From: Halobaculum marinum
Lineage (GTDB): Archaea > Halobacteriota > Halobacteria > Halobacteriales > Haloferacaceae
Reading direction: 5' to 3'
DNA: 64,000 nt
Assembly: GCF_029338555.1 (NCBI RefSeq)
Contig: NZ_CP119991.1
Location: forward strand, 186,001 to 250,000
Shown piece by piece: positions 14,176-24,300 of this stretch. A program made the translations under genes and the position numbers. How positions within the stretch are numbered: the first letter of the stretch is position 1; the number at the start of each line of letters is the position of its first letter. The notes below the pieces were generated by a model that was not told the DNA's origin, made no database searches, and saw only the letters and a program-made list of their open reading frames with translations.

Positions 14176-16128
14176 TGATGGTACAACCTCGCTCGGACTA
14201 GAGCCCGTGGATAACTGCAACGACCGCCTAAAGTTCCCTGTTTCCTCCCAGGATCGGGTGTATGTTTCCGGCGTGTCATCCGTGACAGGCAGGGTCACAC
14301 CGCACCCCCCGACCTGGTGCAGGGCGTCGCGCATGGTCAGGTCGCCACCCGTCCATTCGTTGACGCCGTTGGGCACGGTGTGTCCAACGAGTTCCGAGGG
14401 GCGCCGGTAGCGCGTCGTGTTCACCGCCTTCGAGTTCGCACGCGGGTTCGAGCGACCGTACGCGTCCGGGTTGTGCGTCTCCACACCAGCGCCGCCGGTC
14501 TCGAACATCGCGTCCCGCCACGACGTTGCGGGCCCGTCGCCCTGCGCGACCACATCGACGTACGTGTCGCTGGTGACCGCGAACGTGAGCTGGTTCCCGA
14601 ACCCGCCGATGGCCGGGTTCGACAGCCGCACCACGTCGCCCTCGCGGAACATCGTCTCGCACCCACTGCGCTTCCACACGGTGAGCTTCCCGACCGAGCC
14701 GCCCAGCGACGTCTGGGTGACGAACGGCGACGCGTCCTCGATGTAGGCCACCTGCTGCTGCGAGGACGGGTCAGCCGGCTCGAAGAGCTCGGTCACACGG
14801 ACGAGCGCCGAGCAGCCCGACCACCACGGCTCGATGTCCATGAGGGACTGGGTGTCCGAGTGGAAGATGGCCTCCTTCGCGCGGACGAGGCCCGCCAGCG
14901 TGTCGTTCGTCCCCGCCAGCGCCGACGCCACGGTCGAGCGAATCGACTCAACATCGACCCCCGGCAGGTCGAACGCCCGGGGGTCCGCCTCCTCGATCTT
15001 CTCGACGAGGTTCATCGTCCACTCCTCAACCTCCGCGCCGTAGCCCGCGACGCCCTCCTCGTCGTAGACGATGGGCGACTCGGGGCGCGTGGTCGGCTCG
15101 TTGTGCTCGGGGTACACGAGCGCCGGGCCGCCCATCGCGCTCTCGTCGGCCCACTTGTCGGCGACGCGCTCCGTGTAGCCCACGCCGACGTTGTCGGTGT
15201 ACGCCCCACGCCCGAACGTCTGGTGGGGCAGGCGCGACGGCGCCGCCTCGGGGGCGCTCGTCCACCCGGCGTCGAAGTCCTTCGACTCACGAGCGAGCGT
15301 CCGCGACCACTCGTCGTCGTCGCTGTAGAAGTCGAAGGCGATGCTCTTGCGAACCGGGACGAACGCCGCGAGCGACTCACGGCAATCGGTAATGCGGTCG
15401 GCGACCCGAGCCTCCACCTCCTCCATCAGCTCGAGCTCCTTCCCAGTCGTGTCTTCACCTTCCGCCGCAATGCGGTCACGCACCGGGCGGGCGACCTCCG
15501 AGATCGCCGCGAGCTCCTTCTCGTTGGCGATTGCGCGCTCGAGGCTCTCGATCGTCATGTGGGAGAGTTCGGTCACGTTCCCGATGCCCAGCTCGAGCGC
15601 CTCCGCAACGGCCTCGCCGTACGCGCCGAACGACTCGCCCGTCAACAGCCCGCGATCCTCGGCCATCACGGGGGCCGGCGTCCCCTGGTCGTCGGTGCTC
15701 TCGAGCGTCTGGGCCACCTGCGTCCCCGGCTCGAACTTCGTGTTCGGGACCGCGCCAGCCGCCGCCTGGCCACCCGACCGCCCCCACTTACCGTGCTCCG
15801 CGCCGATGCCGTCGGCGACGTTCCCGTCAACCGCGCGCTTGTTCATCGAGCCAGCCGTGGAGACGATGGGTTGGCCGTCCTGCGTCTCGCCGACGACCTC
15901 GCCGACCACACTCGCGCTCTCGCTCTCGCCCTCGCTGTGCTTGAACTCGATAACCGCCCCGTGCGTGTCCTCGACCGCCACGCCGGCCTCGGCGCTCGGC
16001 GAGTCGCGGGGGATGTCGTATTCGTGCAGGTCGTCCATCATCCCGCGCTGCTCCCACATCTCGTCCATCTGCGCTTCGATCTGGTCACCGTCGGTGCTAA
16101 CGTCGTTCTGCGTAGTCTCGTCGTTCAT
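14173..16128 (-). CDS. OB-fold (RPA-like) protein of the mobile region
   Basis: 651 residues from ATG 16128. The N-terminal 250 residues are acidic and partly disordered. A helical part follows (MTIESLERAIANEKELAAIS). The C-terminal region contains an OB-fold pattern: QQQVAYIEDASPFVTQTSL, GKLTVWKRSG, FREGDVVRLSNPAIG, LTFAVTSDTYVDVVAQGDGP. That matches haloarchaeal RPA-like single-stranded-DNA-binding modules. It probably binds ssDNA during replication or transfer of the element. A TATA-like GAATTTGTG lies about 30 nt before the start. No enzyme motif is seen. Confidence 0.6.
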   Translation of the reverse strand: MNDETTQNDVSTDGDQIEAQMDEMWEQRGMMDDLHEYDIPRDSPSAEAGVAVEDTHGAVIEFKHSEGESESASVVGEVVGETQDGQPIVSTAGSMNKRAVDGNVADGIGAEHGKWGRSGGQAAAGAVPNTKFEPGTQVAQTLESTDDQGTPAPVMAEDRGLLTGESFGAYGEAVAEALELGIGNVTELSHMTIESLERAIANEKELAAISEVARPVRDRIAAEGEDTTGKELELMEEVEARVADRITDCRESLAAFVPVRKSIAFDFYSDDDEWSRTLARESKDFDAGWTSAPEAAPSRLPHQTFGRGAYTDNVGVGYTERVADKWADESAMGGPALVYPEHNEPTTRPESPIVYDEEGVAGYGAEVEEWTMNLVEKIEEADPRAFDLPGVDVESIRSTVASALAGTNDTLAGLVRAKEAIFHSDTQSLMDIEPWWSGCSALVRVTELFEPADPSSQQQVAYIEDASPFVTQTSLGGSVGKLTVWKRSGCETMFREGDVVRLSNPAIGGFGNQLTFAVTSDTYVDVVAQGDGPATSWRDAMFETGGAGVETHNPDAYGRSNPRANSKAVNTTRYRRPSELVGHTVPNGVNEWTGGDLTMRDALHQVGGCGVTLPVTDDTPETYTRSWEETGNFRRSLQLSTGSSPSEVVPS

Positions 16129-16154
16129 AGTCGGAAGTAGGGCTGCCAGTACAG

Positions 16155-16169
16155 GGGAAACACAAATTC
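16155..16169 (-). promoter_or_regulatory. TATA-like promoter of the OB-fold gene
   Basis: GAATTTGTGTTTCCCC on the minus strand, about 27-41 nt before ATG 16128. A similar AATTTGTATCCC string precedes the 17115-17567 gene, so element genes may share a promoter type. Confidence 0.4.
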
Positions 16170-16503
16170 TCCGCGCACCACCTGTGCCACCGGGTGATGC
16201 GATGTGTTTCATGTCGGGCAGAACCGCTTGCATAGCAGAGTGGCAATACCACCGCGCGGAGGCGTTGCTGTGGGTGTGTTCAGTTCTTCCAATCGGATCC
16301 CACTCAGACTTCGTGGCCCCTCCGTCCCGATCCCCTCCTATCCACGTCCTCCTTTCCAACCCGCACTAAGGGATCGTTGCGGAGCGGTCAGCGGTGGTGG
16401 AAAGCGGTAGCGGAGCGGCAGCGGCGCTGTCGCGGTCGGTAGCGGTTGCGGTTGCTGTCGCGGGGGTGGCGGGGGGGTAGCGGTCGCTGAGCGGAGCAGG
16501 GCG

Positions 16504-16634
16504 GTCAGGGGGTCACGGGGGAAGCCGGCGAGCCGCCCGCCGGTCTCCACGACCCCTCTCCGCCAGGAGATGTCGTGGAGCGGGCGTGGTCGCCGGATAT
16601 TCCCCCGCGCGGTCTGCACCAGCGTCGACGCAGT
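16504..16634. repeat. 130-bp direct repeat, copy 1, in a 506-bp gene-free stretch
   Basis: It shares GGGGGTCACGGGGG, GCCGGCGAGCCGCCCGCC and GCGGTCTGCACCAGCGTCGA with 19091-19224, in the same order and spacing. A shorter shared block lies ahead of each copy (16361-16387 and 18646-18672, GGGATCGTTGCGGAGCGG). The interval 16129-16634 otherwise shows only GCGGT-rich low-complexity sequence and no gene. Confidence 0.65.
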
Positions 16635-16856
16635 CTACTCGAACACGTCGACGATCTCGAGGACGTCGTCGATCGCGACGTACACCTCCCCGTCGTCGGT
16701 CACGACCTCGTACACTGGATCATCTTCCTCCCAGCCCTCAGGGGCGACACACTCAGCGTAGTCCATCGCCGCGATCGACTCAGCTGGTGCCACCCCCGAA
16801 CGCATCCACACATCCGACTGACTCGCGAGACGGAACACGTAGTTCACATTGAGCAT
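16635..16856 (-). CDS. 73-aa acidic protein
   Basis: ATG 16856 (an in-frame ATG at 16886 would add ten residues). The protein reads MLNVNYVFRLASQSDVW, then an acidic beta-hairpin-like end (YEVVTDDGEVYVAIDDVLEI). It resembles many small haloarchaeal plasmid proteins but no family is recognised. The right arm of repeat copy 1 abuts its 3' end. Confidence 0.5.
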   Translation of the reverse strand: MLNVNYVFRLASQSDVWMRSGVAPAESIAAMDYAECVAPEGWEEDDPVYEVVTDDGEVYVAIDDVLEIVDVFE

Positions 16857-17114
16857 CACCCGTCCGAGGACGACAAATGGGGGCATCGGCCACCCGCCGT
16901 TGCGGGGCGGCGGCGGTCGCCGCCGACGCCGACGGTCGTGTGGCGACAGCGGCAGTCGCCACCGGCCAGAGGCGAGGCGTGGCTGTCCGTGCAGCGTGCC
17001 CGTGGGGAGCCGGCGACTGGCGGAGAGCCGGCGGGCGCGGGCGCGTCGTCGACCGACGGTGCGGAGGCGGAAGCGGAACGGTGCGATCAGGGGTCGGCCC
17101 CGCGAGGGGCGAGG

Positions 17115-17567
17115 TTACAGCCGCTCGTGCGTGAGGACGACGTCCTCGACGTCGATGTCCATCCACGTACCGTCGTTCTCGAGCATCTCGTTGGCCTTGC
17201 GGCGTGCGTCGGCGGCGTCGAACCCGAGCACCGACCGGAGGGGCTCGGGGTCGCCCTTCCGAGTGAGATGCACGAGGACGGGCTGACCGGTGAAGACGAT
17301 CAGGTCCTCGCGGGGGTTCGTCGTCTGGAGGGCACCGAGATTCGCGAACTCGCGGGCACATCGGTACGAGCAGAAGGCGACCTCACCCCAGTCGGCGGCC
17401 ATGCCCTCCATGTCGCACGAGGTCGTGTAAGAGAGTTCGTGGCGCGTGTCGGCAGGCGATCCGGTGCAGTCGCCGTTGCAGCACGTCTGGGCCTCTTCGA
17501 GTGAGGCCGTCAGGTCGAACGTCGTCGAGCCGCCGCGCATCGTCGTCACTTCGGTTGTGGAAGTCAT
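17115..17567 (-). CDS. 150-aa protein with paired Cys motifs (TRASH-like zinc ribbon)
   Basis: Starts at ATG 17567 with a TATA-like box about 20 nt upstream. Cys clusters: TCCNGDCTG near 29-35, CDMEGM near 52, and FCSYRCAREF near 66-75. The last (C-x3-C followed by an aromatic) resembles TRASH/MYM-type zinc ribbons in metal sensing or DNA-binding proteins. The C-terminal half is acidic and alpha/beta (VLGFDAADARRKANEMLEND). Likely a small zinc-binding adaptor of the element; target unknown. Confidence 0.6.
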   Translation of the reverse strand: MTSTTEVTTMRGGSTTFDLTASLEEAQTCCNGDCTGSPADTRHELSYTTSCDMEGMAADWGEVAFCSYRCAREFANLGALQTTNPREDLIVFTGQPVLVHLTRKGDPEPLRSVLGFDAADARRKANEMLENDGTWMDIDVEDVVLTHERL

Positions 17568-17582
17568 CTCGCTCTTCACGGG

Positions 17583-17593
17583 GATACAAATTC
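17583..17593 (-). promoter_or_regulatory. TATA-like box of the zinc-ribbon gene
   Basis: AATTTGTATCC on the minus strand, ending about 16 nt before ATG 17567, flanked by GGGG/CCCC. Confidence 0.4.
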
Positions 17594-17790
17594 CCCGGCG
17601 GCCGCGGGGCGGGGCTGTGCGGAGCAGCCCGGAAGTCGGGAGTCGACTCGTCGACGAGCGGCTGGAGGGCGTCCGGAGCGGGGCAGTGCTGTCTGGGCGG
17701 TTGCGGGGCGGCCGACGTGTTGAGGCCCCGAGGCGGCATTCGGGGCCTCTGCACGTGTAGTAGGATCGCATTAAAAAAAGATGAACCTGC

Positions 17791-18036
17791 CTACCAGCGG
17801 GGTTCGGACAGAACGAAGTCCTTCACGATGAGCCGCAGGGAAGCGGCGGCGAGGCTGACGAGGACCTCGACGTACAGGGCGACCCCCGACCAGTCAGCTG
17901 CGACCTTCCACACCGGCGAGAGAGTGAACGCCCACGTGAACGTCGCGATGAGCCAGATGACCGCAGTCACGACGATCAGGCGGACGACGAACGCAACGAG
18001 GGGAATGTCCAACAGCGCGCGGACGTCGTCGTTCAT
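17791..18036 (-). CDS. 81-aa membrane protein with two helices
   Basis: ATG 18036 overlaps the stop of the upstream gene (ATGA), so the two are translationally coupled. Two hydrophobic segments: VAFVVRLIVVTAVIWLIATF and a second around GVALYVEVLVSLAAASL. The N-terminus is short and acidic. No family recognised; it could be a small membrane partner of the transfer apparatus (inference from the large ATPase nearby). Confidence 0.55.
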   Translation of the reverse strand: MNDDVRALLDIPLVAFVVRLIVVTAVIWLIATFTWAFTLSPVWKVAADWSGVALYVEVLVSLAAASLRLIVKDFVLSEPRW

Positions 18037-18569
18037 GCATCCACCTCCGCGTCGACGGTGTTGAAGGTGCGGTCGTCGACCCACTCGAGGGCGATCGCGT
18101 CCTGTTCCAACTGCTCGACGAGAGCGTCCACCCGGTGGGTGTTGTAGTGCGAGAACGACTTCGCGACGTACTCGGTGACGCCCCAGTAGTGCGTGCCCGT
18201 CTTCTCACGGTCTGCGAACGAGACTTCGACGAGGTCGACCACAGTGTCGACACGGACGATGGCGTACTCGTGCGAGGGGTACGAGACATCGACTTCGCCA
18301 TCCACGTGGCGAACCGTCGTCGACGGCAGGTGCTCCAAGGTGGCCTCGTCGCATTCGAGGCCATCGGGGAGCAGGTAGTAGTCGAAGTCCTCCTCGCCGC
18401 GACCGAGCTCCTGACGACGCGCCATCTTCTTCTGGTGGGTCCGGCGAGCAGCGTCGGCCAGATCGGCCTGGCGTTCCTCGTGGCGGGCGAGCTTCATGGA
18501 CATGACGCAGGGGACTTCGTCGGTGGAGTGCTGTTCAGCCATCTTCGTCGACATCGATTTCTCAGACAT
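18033..18569 (-). CDS. 178-aa uncharacterised protein
   Basis: ATG 18569 with a palindromic TATA-like element (18586-18597) in front. Residues 25-55 are a charged helix (KLARHEERQADLADAARR, KKMARRQEL); residues 65-140 are beta-rich (HVDGEVDVSYPSHEYAIVRV). It has no signal or membrane part. It forms an operon with the 81-aa membrane protein. Function not recognised. Confidence 0.55.
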   Translation of the reverse strand: MSEKSMSTKMAEQHSTDEVPCVMSMKLARHEERQADLADAARRTHQKKMARRQELGRGEEDFDYYLLPDGLECDEATLEHLPSTTVRHVDGEVDVSYPSHEYAIVRVDTVVDLVEVSFADREKTGTHYWGVTEYVAKSFSHYNTHRVDALVEQLEQDAIALEWVDDRTFNTVDAEVDA

Positions 18570-18585
18570 CTCGCTTGTCTAGCGG

Positions 18586-18597
18586 GGTATCAATACC
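18586..18597 (-). promoter_or_regulatory. Palindromic TATA-like element
   Basis: GGTAT-CA-ATACC, 17-28 nt before ATG 18569. The same GTATTGATACC string occurs in front of the ArsR-like gene at 46841, so it may simply be a common local TATA form. Confidence 0.35.
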
Positions 18598-19090
18598 GCG
18601 CGGTCTCGTTCAAGATCAGGACCAATTCCTACGTCTTCTCCCTAACCGGCACTACGGGATCGTTGCGGAGCGGCGCGGCGCGGATAGAACGGTGGCGGTT
18701 GCTGGGGCGGCGCTGTGAGGCTCCAGTCGAAACGCACCCTCGGCGGCAGAGGGTGCGTGAGGCTGGTGCCGTGTTGCCGGTCGCGGGGGCGGTTCGTCGC
18801 GGTCGCCGTCGGCTTCGATCGCCTCGACCGACCAACCGACGAGTGCTGACGGACGTGAGCGGGGCGGGTCGACGACGACTGATCTAGTGCGGTCTTCGAC
18901 GGTCATCCACCCCGACGATATCTCAACACTTGCCACTCACCTAACTGAACAACCGACCTTCTTCGAATCTCCACTACGGCTTTTCGAGGTGGAGCCTGTG
19001 AGTGAAACGAACAGGCGGAGCCGACGCGGTTCGGGGCGGTCGCGGAAGCTGTTGCGGAGCGGTCGCGGCGCGGCCGGGGCGGCGGTCGCG

Positions 19091-19224
19091 GTGAGGGGGT
19101 CACGGGGGACGCCGGCGAGCCGCCCGCCTCGGTCGACCCCTCTCGACGCCAGGAGAGATGTCGCCGAGCGGGCGCGGTCGTCGGACAGTCCCCCGGGCGG
19201 TCTGCACCAGCGTCGACGCGGTCG
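19091..19224. repeat. 130-bp direct repeat, copy 2
   Basis: Partner of 16504-16634 with several substitutions and small gaps. Copies are about 2.6 kb apart and bracket the zinc-ribbon and membrane protein genes (16635-18569). Confidence 0.65.
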
Positions 19225-19646
19225 CCGAAGCCCCCGATCCGATATGCACTCAATCTGGTAGGTCGGCATCGGCGACGACAACTCGAGTAGTGGCGATGCT
19301 GTCGCTCAAGCCAACTTCCCCCCTGGGGAGTAGGCCACCTTTCCCACTGTGGCCGGTGCGGTTCAACCCACCTCTCCCACGGGCTCGTCGGGAAGGATGA
19401 CCCCCCACCCAGCGGGTGCGGGACACACCGAGAACGAGTGCTCGATCAGAGCCGACGTTCGGCTGCTCGTCGACGTCCAAACTGGCCTGTCGATCGCCGA
19501 GTCATTCCCCCCTACTGCGACCCCCACCATCGACCGGCGGCCGGGGCCGCCGCTGCGGCTGCGGTGCGGTCGCGGTGGCCCCCGGCCACCGCCGGGTCGA
19601 CTCGACGAGTCGGCCCTGCTGGTCGTCGCCACGGTACTGGGAGTAT

Positions 19647-19667
19647 CCCACGATTCCGAATCGTGGG
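19647..19667. repeat. Perfect 9-bp palindrome
   Basis: CCCACGATT (19647-19655), three bases, AATCGTGGG (19659-19667). It lies in the gene-free region among other TCGA-rich inverted repeats such as GACTCGG...CCGAGTC near 19765-19782. Confidence 0.6.
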
Positions 19668-20271
19668 GTACGGTTCGTGATCACCAGAACCTACCAGATC
19701 GTCGATATGGGAATTCGGCCCTGTCCGGCAGGACGACCTACTGGGTCGCGGCCAGTTCGACTCGGGTATCCGAGTCCCAATCGACGACGTCGATTCGAGC
19801 TGGCCGACGGCCAGGATCTTCCCGAAGTGCTGTCGACGATCTCGACTCGACCCTGGTCGACAACCAGTCCACCCACCCCCCTCGCGAGAGGGGGGACCAA
19901 CCGACTCGGCGATCGGGGTCGAGCCGAGTCGGTCGCGTTCAACTGACCTCCCAATCTGCCTCGCTCAACCCAAGGGGGAACCACTCGAAGTTCGCCCGGA
20001 TTTCCTCCCTTTCGATGGGGCCCCACTGGCCCCCTCCTGAGGTGCTGTCAGAGACCCCTGCCCGTTGGCCCTCAGAAACAAGCTGAAATCCCTGCGTAAT
20101 CCAAAACCCCCCCCTTGATCAATACGATAAGGGGTGCGATTGGCGATTTTCCAAAACCTGAAATAAAGTCGAATGTCTCTCATACCCTTAATCGGCTGTG
20201 AAATAGGTGTATCGGGCTGCTATTGTGAGAATTCTAGATTTAATAACATTGGTCTGAATTGGGCCGATTAT

Positions 20272-20468
20272 CCCCCCTGCACACCCCCCTGCACACCCCC
20301 CTGCACACCTCCACCGTCAGCCACTATACGTGCGAATTCATTCTATTAATAAAATATTCTCTGAGCCTCGATGCTGTTCAGGGGGGTGTGCATCCCCCTA
20401 CCCCGACGCCGTCTGGTTATTTTCGCATATTGGCGTTCTACCACCCCCCTGCACACCCCCCCTGCACA
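20272..20468. repeat. 12-bp iterons CCCCCCTGCACA
   Basis: Three perfect tandem copies at 20272-20307. One inverted copy (GGGGGGTGTGCA) lies at 20381-20392. Two more direct copies lie at 20444-20455 and 20456-20468 (the last with one extra C). They flank an AT-rich core (20308-20380). The arrangement is like iterons of a replication origin or binding sites for a partition or regulatory protein. Confidence 0.7.
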
Positions 20469-21325
20469 CCCTGAGAGTGCTCTTTGAATACGGAAACAGG
20501 CGGGGGTATATCTCTGCATAGGTAATCGCGGAATAATGTGGGGGCAGATCGATGAGACAGTTGTTGGTCGAGGTTGTGAGATGAGATAGATACCCTCGGC
20601 TTCTTCGAGAAATATACTCCCGAGTCTGGTGCGGATCTCACTGTCGGGGTTGGGGAGTCCTGACCATTGTCTGGATCGACTGGGGTGCAACCGATAACGA
20701 ATGGTGGCGTCTGTTCGAGATTGAATTGCCCCCCCCTCAGATCGATATTGTGGTGAGAACACATCGCGCCTCTAAGTCCCAAACTGAGGCCCCAATCCAG
20801 AATTCGAATTATACATATACCAGATATCGTATGTATTTGTGGAGTGTACCAACAGCTCCGAGAAAATCTGCGTTGTCTTCTGAAGGCCTGAACAATATTC
20901 ATCGAATCGGCCCGTCCACCAGTCGGGATTGTAGGTCTCATTCGGGTCCGTCTCGCGGGGAGAGATTCACTCTGAAGAAAATACACCAGGGGTATGGTCG
21001 GGCCGAAAAGTGGTCGGAATGGAGTAGATTATTACAGCAAGATCCGTCGCATGACCAAAGGAGTGATCTGGCCGAATCGGATCTAGAATTCAGTCCCTTG
21101 AGATCGCATTGCTACCCCGGGTGAGTTCTGACCACTACCCGCGTTCGGTAATCCCATTTCACTACTAGCCCAGTTTGATCTTGAGTGTCTGAGTAGGGCG
21201 GGTCGATTACAGAGACTTGCGCTTCGCTGAGTCAGCACTTTGTGTAGAGGACGAGTTCAGGGACCTCTATACTGTGTAAGGAATCTAGTAGATGGTAGTC
21301 AGTATTATTCCATCACACGCTACGT

Positions 21326-24300
21326 TTACTCGGTGAGGGCTTCACCAGACTCGGTCAGTACGACCCCAATTAGCCGGGTGGCCTGTTCGCCCTTCACCCG
21401 AGTCCGCTTCTTCTCACATCCCGCCACTTCAACGAGCTCCGCGATCTTTGATTTCGGTTTGGCGTCGATCCCATTTGCCTCACAGAACGATTGGTATGCC
21501 TGAAACGCCTCGTTGCTTTCAACGTGGATGTAGTCGATATTTTCGTCGTCAATTGGCTCGGCTTCGTCGGTCATGTGCCGGTCAACGAACTCCGTGATCG
21601 AGTTCTCCGTGGTCAGTCCATCGACGCTGAAGTCCCACTGCTTCTGCGGTGGTTCGATACCTGGGTCAACTCCGTAGTGATCCTCGAAGTTCAGGATCGT
21701 CTCCCGGTACAACTCGGCCGGAAGTTCGCGCCGCGTGTACTGGCCGTTCGGTCCATCGCGGGTCACCTCCTCGAAGTCGTCCTCGGTTGCAACCCCCATT
21801 TCGAGTGCAGCGTACATCAGCGCCTTCCGGGGTACCTGCGCGTCGTCACTGAGCACGTTCAGCTTCTCTTTGACACCGACCCAGGTGTGGAGGGTTTCCT
21901 CGTCAGTGAACCTCCCTTCGGGGTGGTTGAGATCGCGGACGTTCACCGCACACGCGAGGTACGACAGAGGGGTGTACGCGGCGTCGCGTTTGTGGTCGTA
22001 CGCGACCCCCGAGTCGAGCAGGACGAAGTAGTTCTCTGACTCGCCCTTGTGGCCCAGCGGGTTGGTGCCACGGCGACCGAACCCAGTGGGCACGAGGTCA
22101 CGCATCCGCTGGTCGTACAGCTCGTTCCGCGTCCGGCCCGAACCGGGCTTGCCGTCTTCCTCGTCGAACGACGACTCCCACTCGTCGTTGCGGACGCGGG
22201 TCGTCTCGGCCTGCATGATCGCCGCGTAGCCGGGGTGGTCGGTCGCCCGCTGGATCTCGTGCCCGTCGAACAGCGGCTCCACACGAGCGCCGTGAGCGGC
22301 CTCAGACGACGCCGAGTTCGGCAGGGGTGCGACGGACCTGTTCACGCCCTCCGCGCTCGCCACGGCGACGTGGCGCCCCAGCGTGAGGAACGGGCCGAGT
22401 TCTCCGTCCGCGAAGGTGGGACGGAAGTGCTCGTCGCCGGCCCAGTCATGTGCGTCGGCGTCGATGATCGCGGTGTACGCCGACTTCGCGGCGTTTGTCT
22501 TCGCCTCACCGTAGGCGGCGAAGCGACCGTACTCCATCGTCGCGAACTCCACCGGCGAATCGCGGATGGCCTCCATCTCCTCTTGGGTCAGTTCGGTGTA
22601 GTCGAAGTGGGGGAACTGGCTGATGTACTGCGTGAGCGACTGGCTCTCGTCATCGGTGAGCGAGGAGATGTCCACCGGCGCCGGCGTCGTTCCATCTTCG
22701 TCCTCGGGGCTGTGGTGTTCCTCGAGGTACGCTTCGATTTGGGGGACGTACGCGGCGTCGTACGCGCGCCGCTTGGCGAACGACTCCAACCAGTCGCGTT
22801 CGAGTGTCGACTGGCTCTCGGCGTGCGTGAGCGCCCGCGTGGGCAGGCGAGTGATGTCGCCGTACTCCTCGACCGTATCGGTCTGTTCGAGGAGGGTGAC
22901 GTCTTCGTCGCGGCGCCACGTCTCGACCAACGCCGACAGGTGCGGCAGTGGCGGCGCAAACTCGTACAGCTTGTCCGAGAGGTAGTCGTCCAGGTCAACC
23001 TTGTCCGCACCGACGCGGGGGAGTTCGACGATGAACGACGAGATGCCCGCTTGTTCGAGGCGTGCGGCTGTGCGAATCGCGCCGTCCTCACCGGGTGCCA
23101 CGGAGTTGATCTCCATGCACTCGGTGATGGGCCCCTTCGGGGAGCGCTGGTACGTCTTGGGGATGTTCTCGGTGTCGCCCTCGACCATCGCCTCCAGCAC
23201 CTCGGCGGACGGCCGGTCGGCCTCGGCAATGGGATCGATGGTCGCCCGCTCGTTGTCCTGCACGAGATACGCCGTGGGGATGTCGTACTTCTCGATGAGG
23301 CGTTCGAGTTCCTCGACGTGGCTGTTCTTGAACTTGGTCGTGACCGGCGAGAGACACGGGATGCCGTGAGCGTTCGCCGCGATGGCGTCGGCGATACCCT
23401 CCGTGATGACCACGGGGCGGCCTTCCTCCAGCGAGTGCTCGCCGTAGATCGGCTCGGTGGTGTAGACGCCGTCGTATCCGGCGGGGAGCTTCTGGTACTT
23501 CGCGTCCGGCTTGAGGTCGCGCGGGTGGTGGCGCCCTTTCTGCGTCCGGCTGATGGCGTGGATGGCCGTCCCGTCGGCGTCGAAGTACGGGAACAGGTAG
23601 CGGCCCTTCCAGCGCGACCGGAGCATCTCGACGGCACTCAACTGGGGTGCTGCATCGGGGAACGGCACCTCCTCGATGGCTTCGCGCAGATCGGCGCCGA
23701 ACATCTCGGCGAGTGCGCCCTTGATGTCCTCCGGGACGGTCGTATCCGACTTGCTCTCGAGGTACTCTCTGATGGCCTCGATGGCAGGCCCGTCGTACTC
23801 GTCGCTGGCGAAGTGGTCGCGGATCGCGTAGTAGTCGGGACGGAACAGCCCGGTCGCGATGATCTGCTGGAACGTGAACCCCTGCTCAAGCAGTTCCTCG
23901 ACGCCGGCGCGCTTGTACGAGGGTACCCAGCCGACGCGAGCAGACTCAACGGTCTCTTCACTCCACCCACGTCCGTGATGGTGGACGCCGGCCTGCCCCG
24001 CGTGTCGGTGTGCGGAGTGCGACTCCAGGTCCTGCGTGATGATCGCGAGGTCGTCGTCACTCACGTCCCACGACGGGCCGGTGAAGTAGTCGTACTGAGT
24101 CTCAGGCAGGTACGTGAACGGCTCGCTCGTCTCGATCGTACAGCAGTCGTCACACTCGGCGGGTTGGGGGTTGCCGCTGTGACTGAAGCACGGCTCAAAC
24201 TCGACGATGGTGGTCGCCTCGGCGTGCGTCTCGTCGGCGTACTGGGCGCTGTTGGCAGGCGCCGTGTAGCCGGCGCGTTCTTCGGGGGGTAGCTGATCGG

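Larger units (their letters stand above)
18570..21325. other. 2.76-kb stretch without a confident gene
   Basis: It contains the short block 18646-18672 and repeat copy 2 (19091-19224), a zone rich in TCGA-type palindromes (19620-19940), a homopolymer CCCCCCTCGCGAGAGGGGGG near 19876-19895, a lower-GC zone from about 20090, the 12-bp iterons (20272-20468), and an AT-rich tail with ATACATA...TATGTAT arms (20811-20836). Open frames here look like shadows. The layout resembles a plasmid replication or partition locus. Confidence 0.5.

Noticed and set aside
14317-16140. 607-codon plus-strand frame
   Set aside because: It is antisense to the OB-fold gene and has an Arg/Val-rich shadow composition.
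16380-16500. Possible CRISPR or tandem repeat of GCGGT units
   Set aside because: The units are irregular and vary in length; this is low-complexity GC-rich sequence, not an array.
18652-18936. 94-codon minus-strand frame
   Set aside because: No promoter, proline/arginine-rich and inside the GC-repeat zone; no support beyond being open.
22049-24292. 747-codon plus-strand frame
   Set aside because: It is antisense to the giant gene and shows the Arg/Val/Leu-rich pattern of GC-rich shadow frames.
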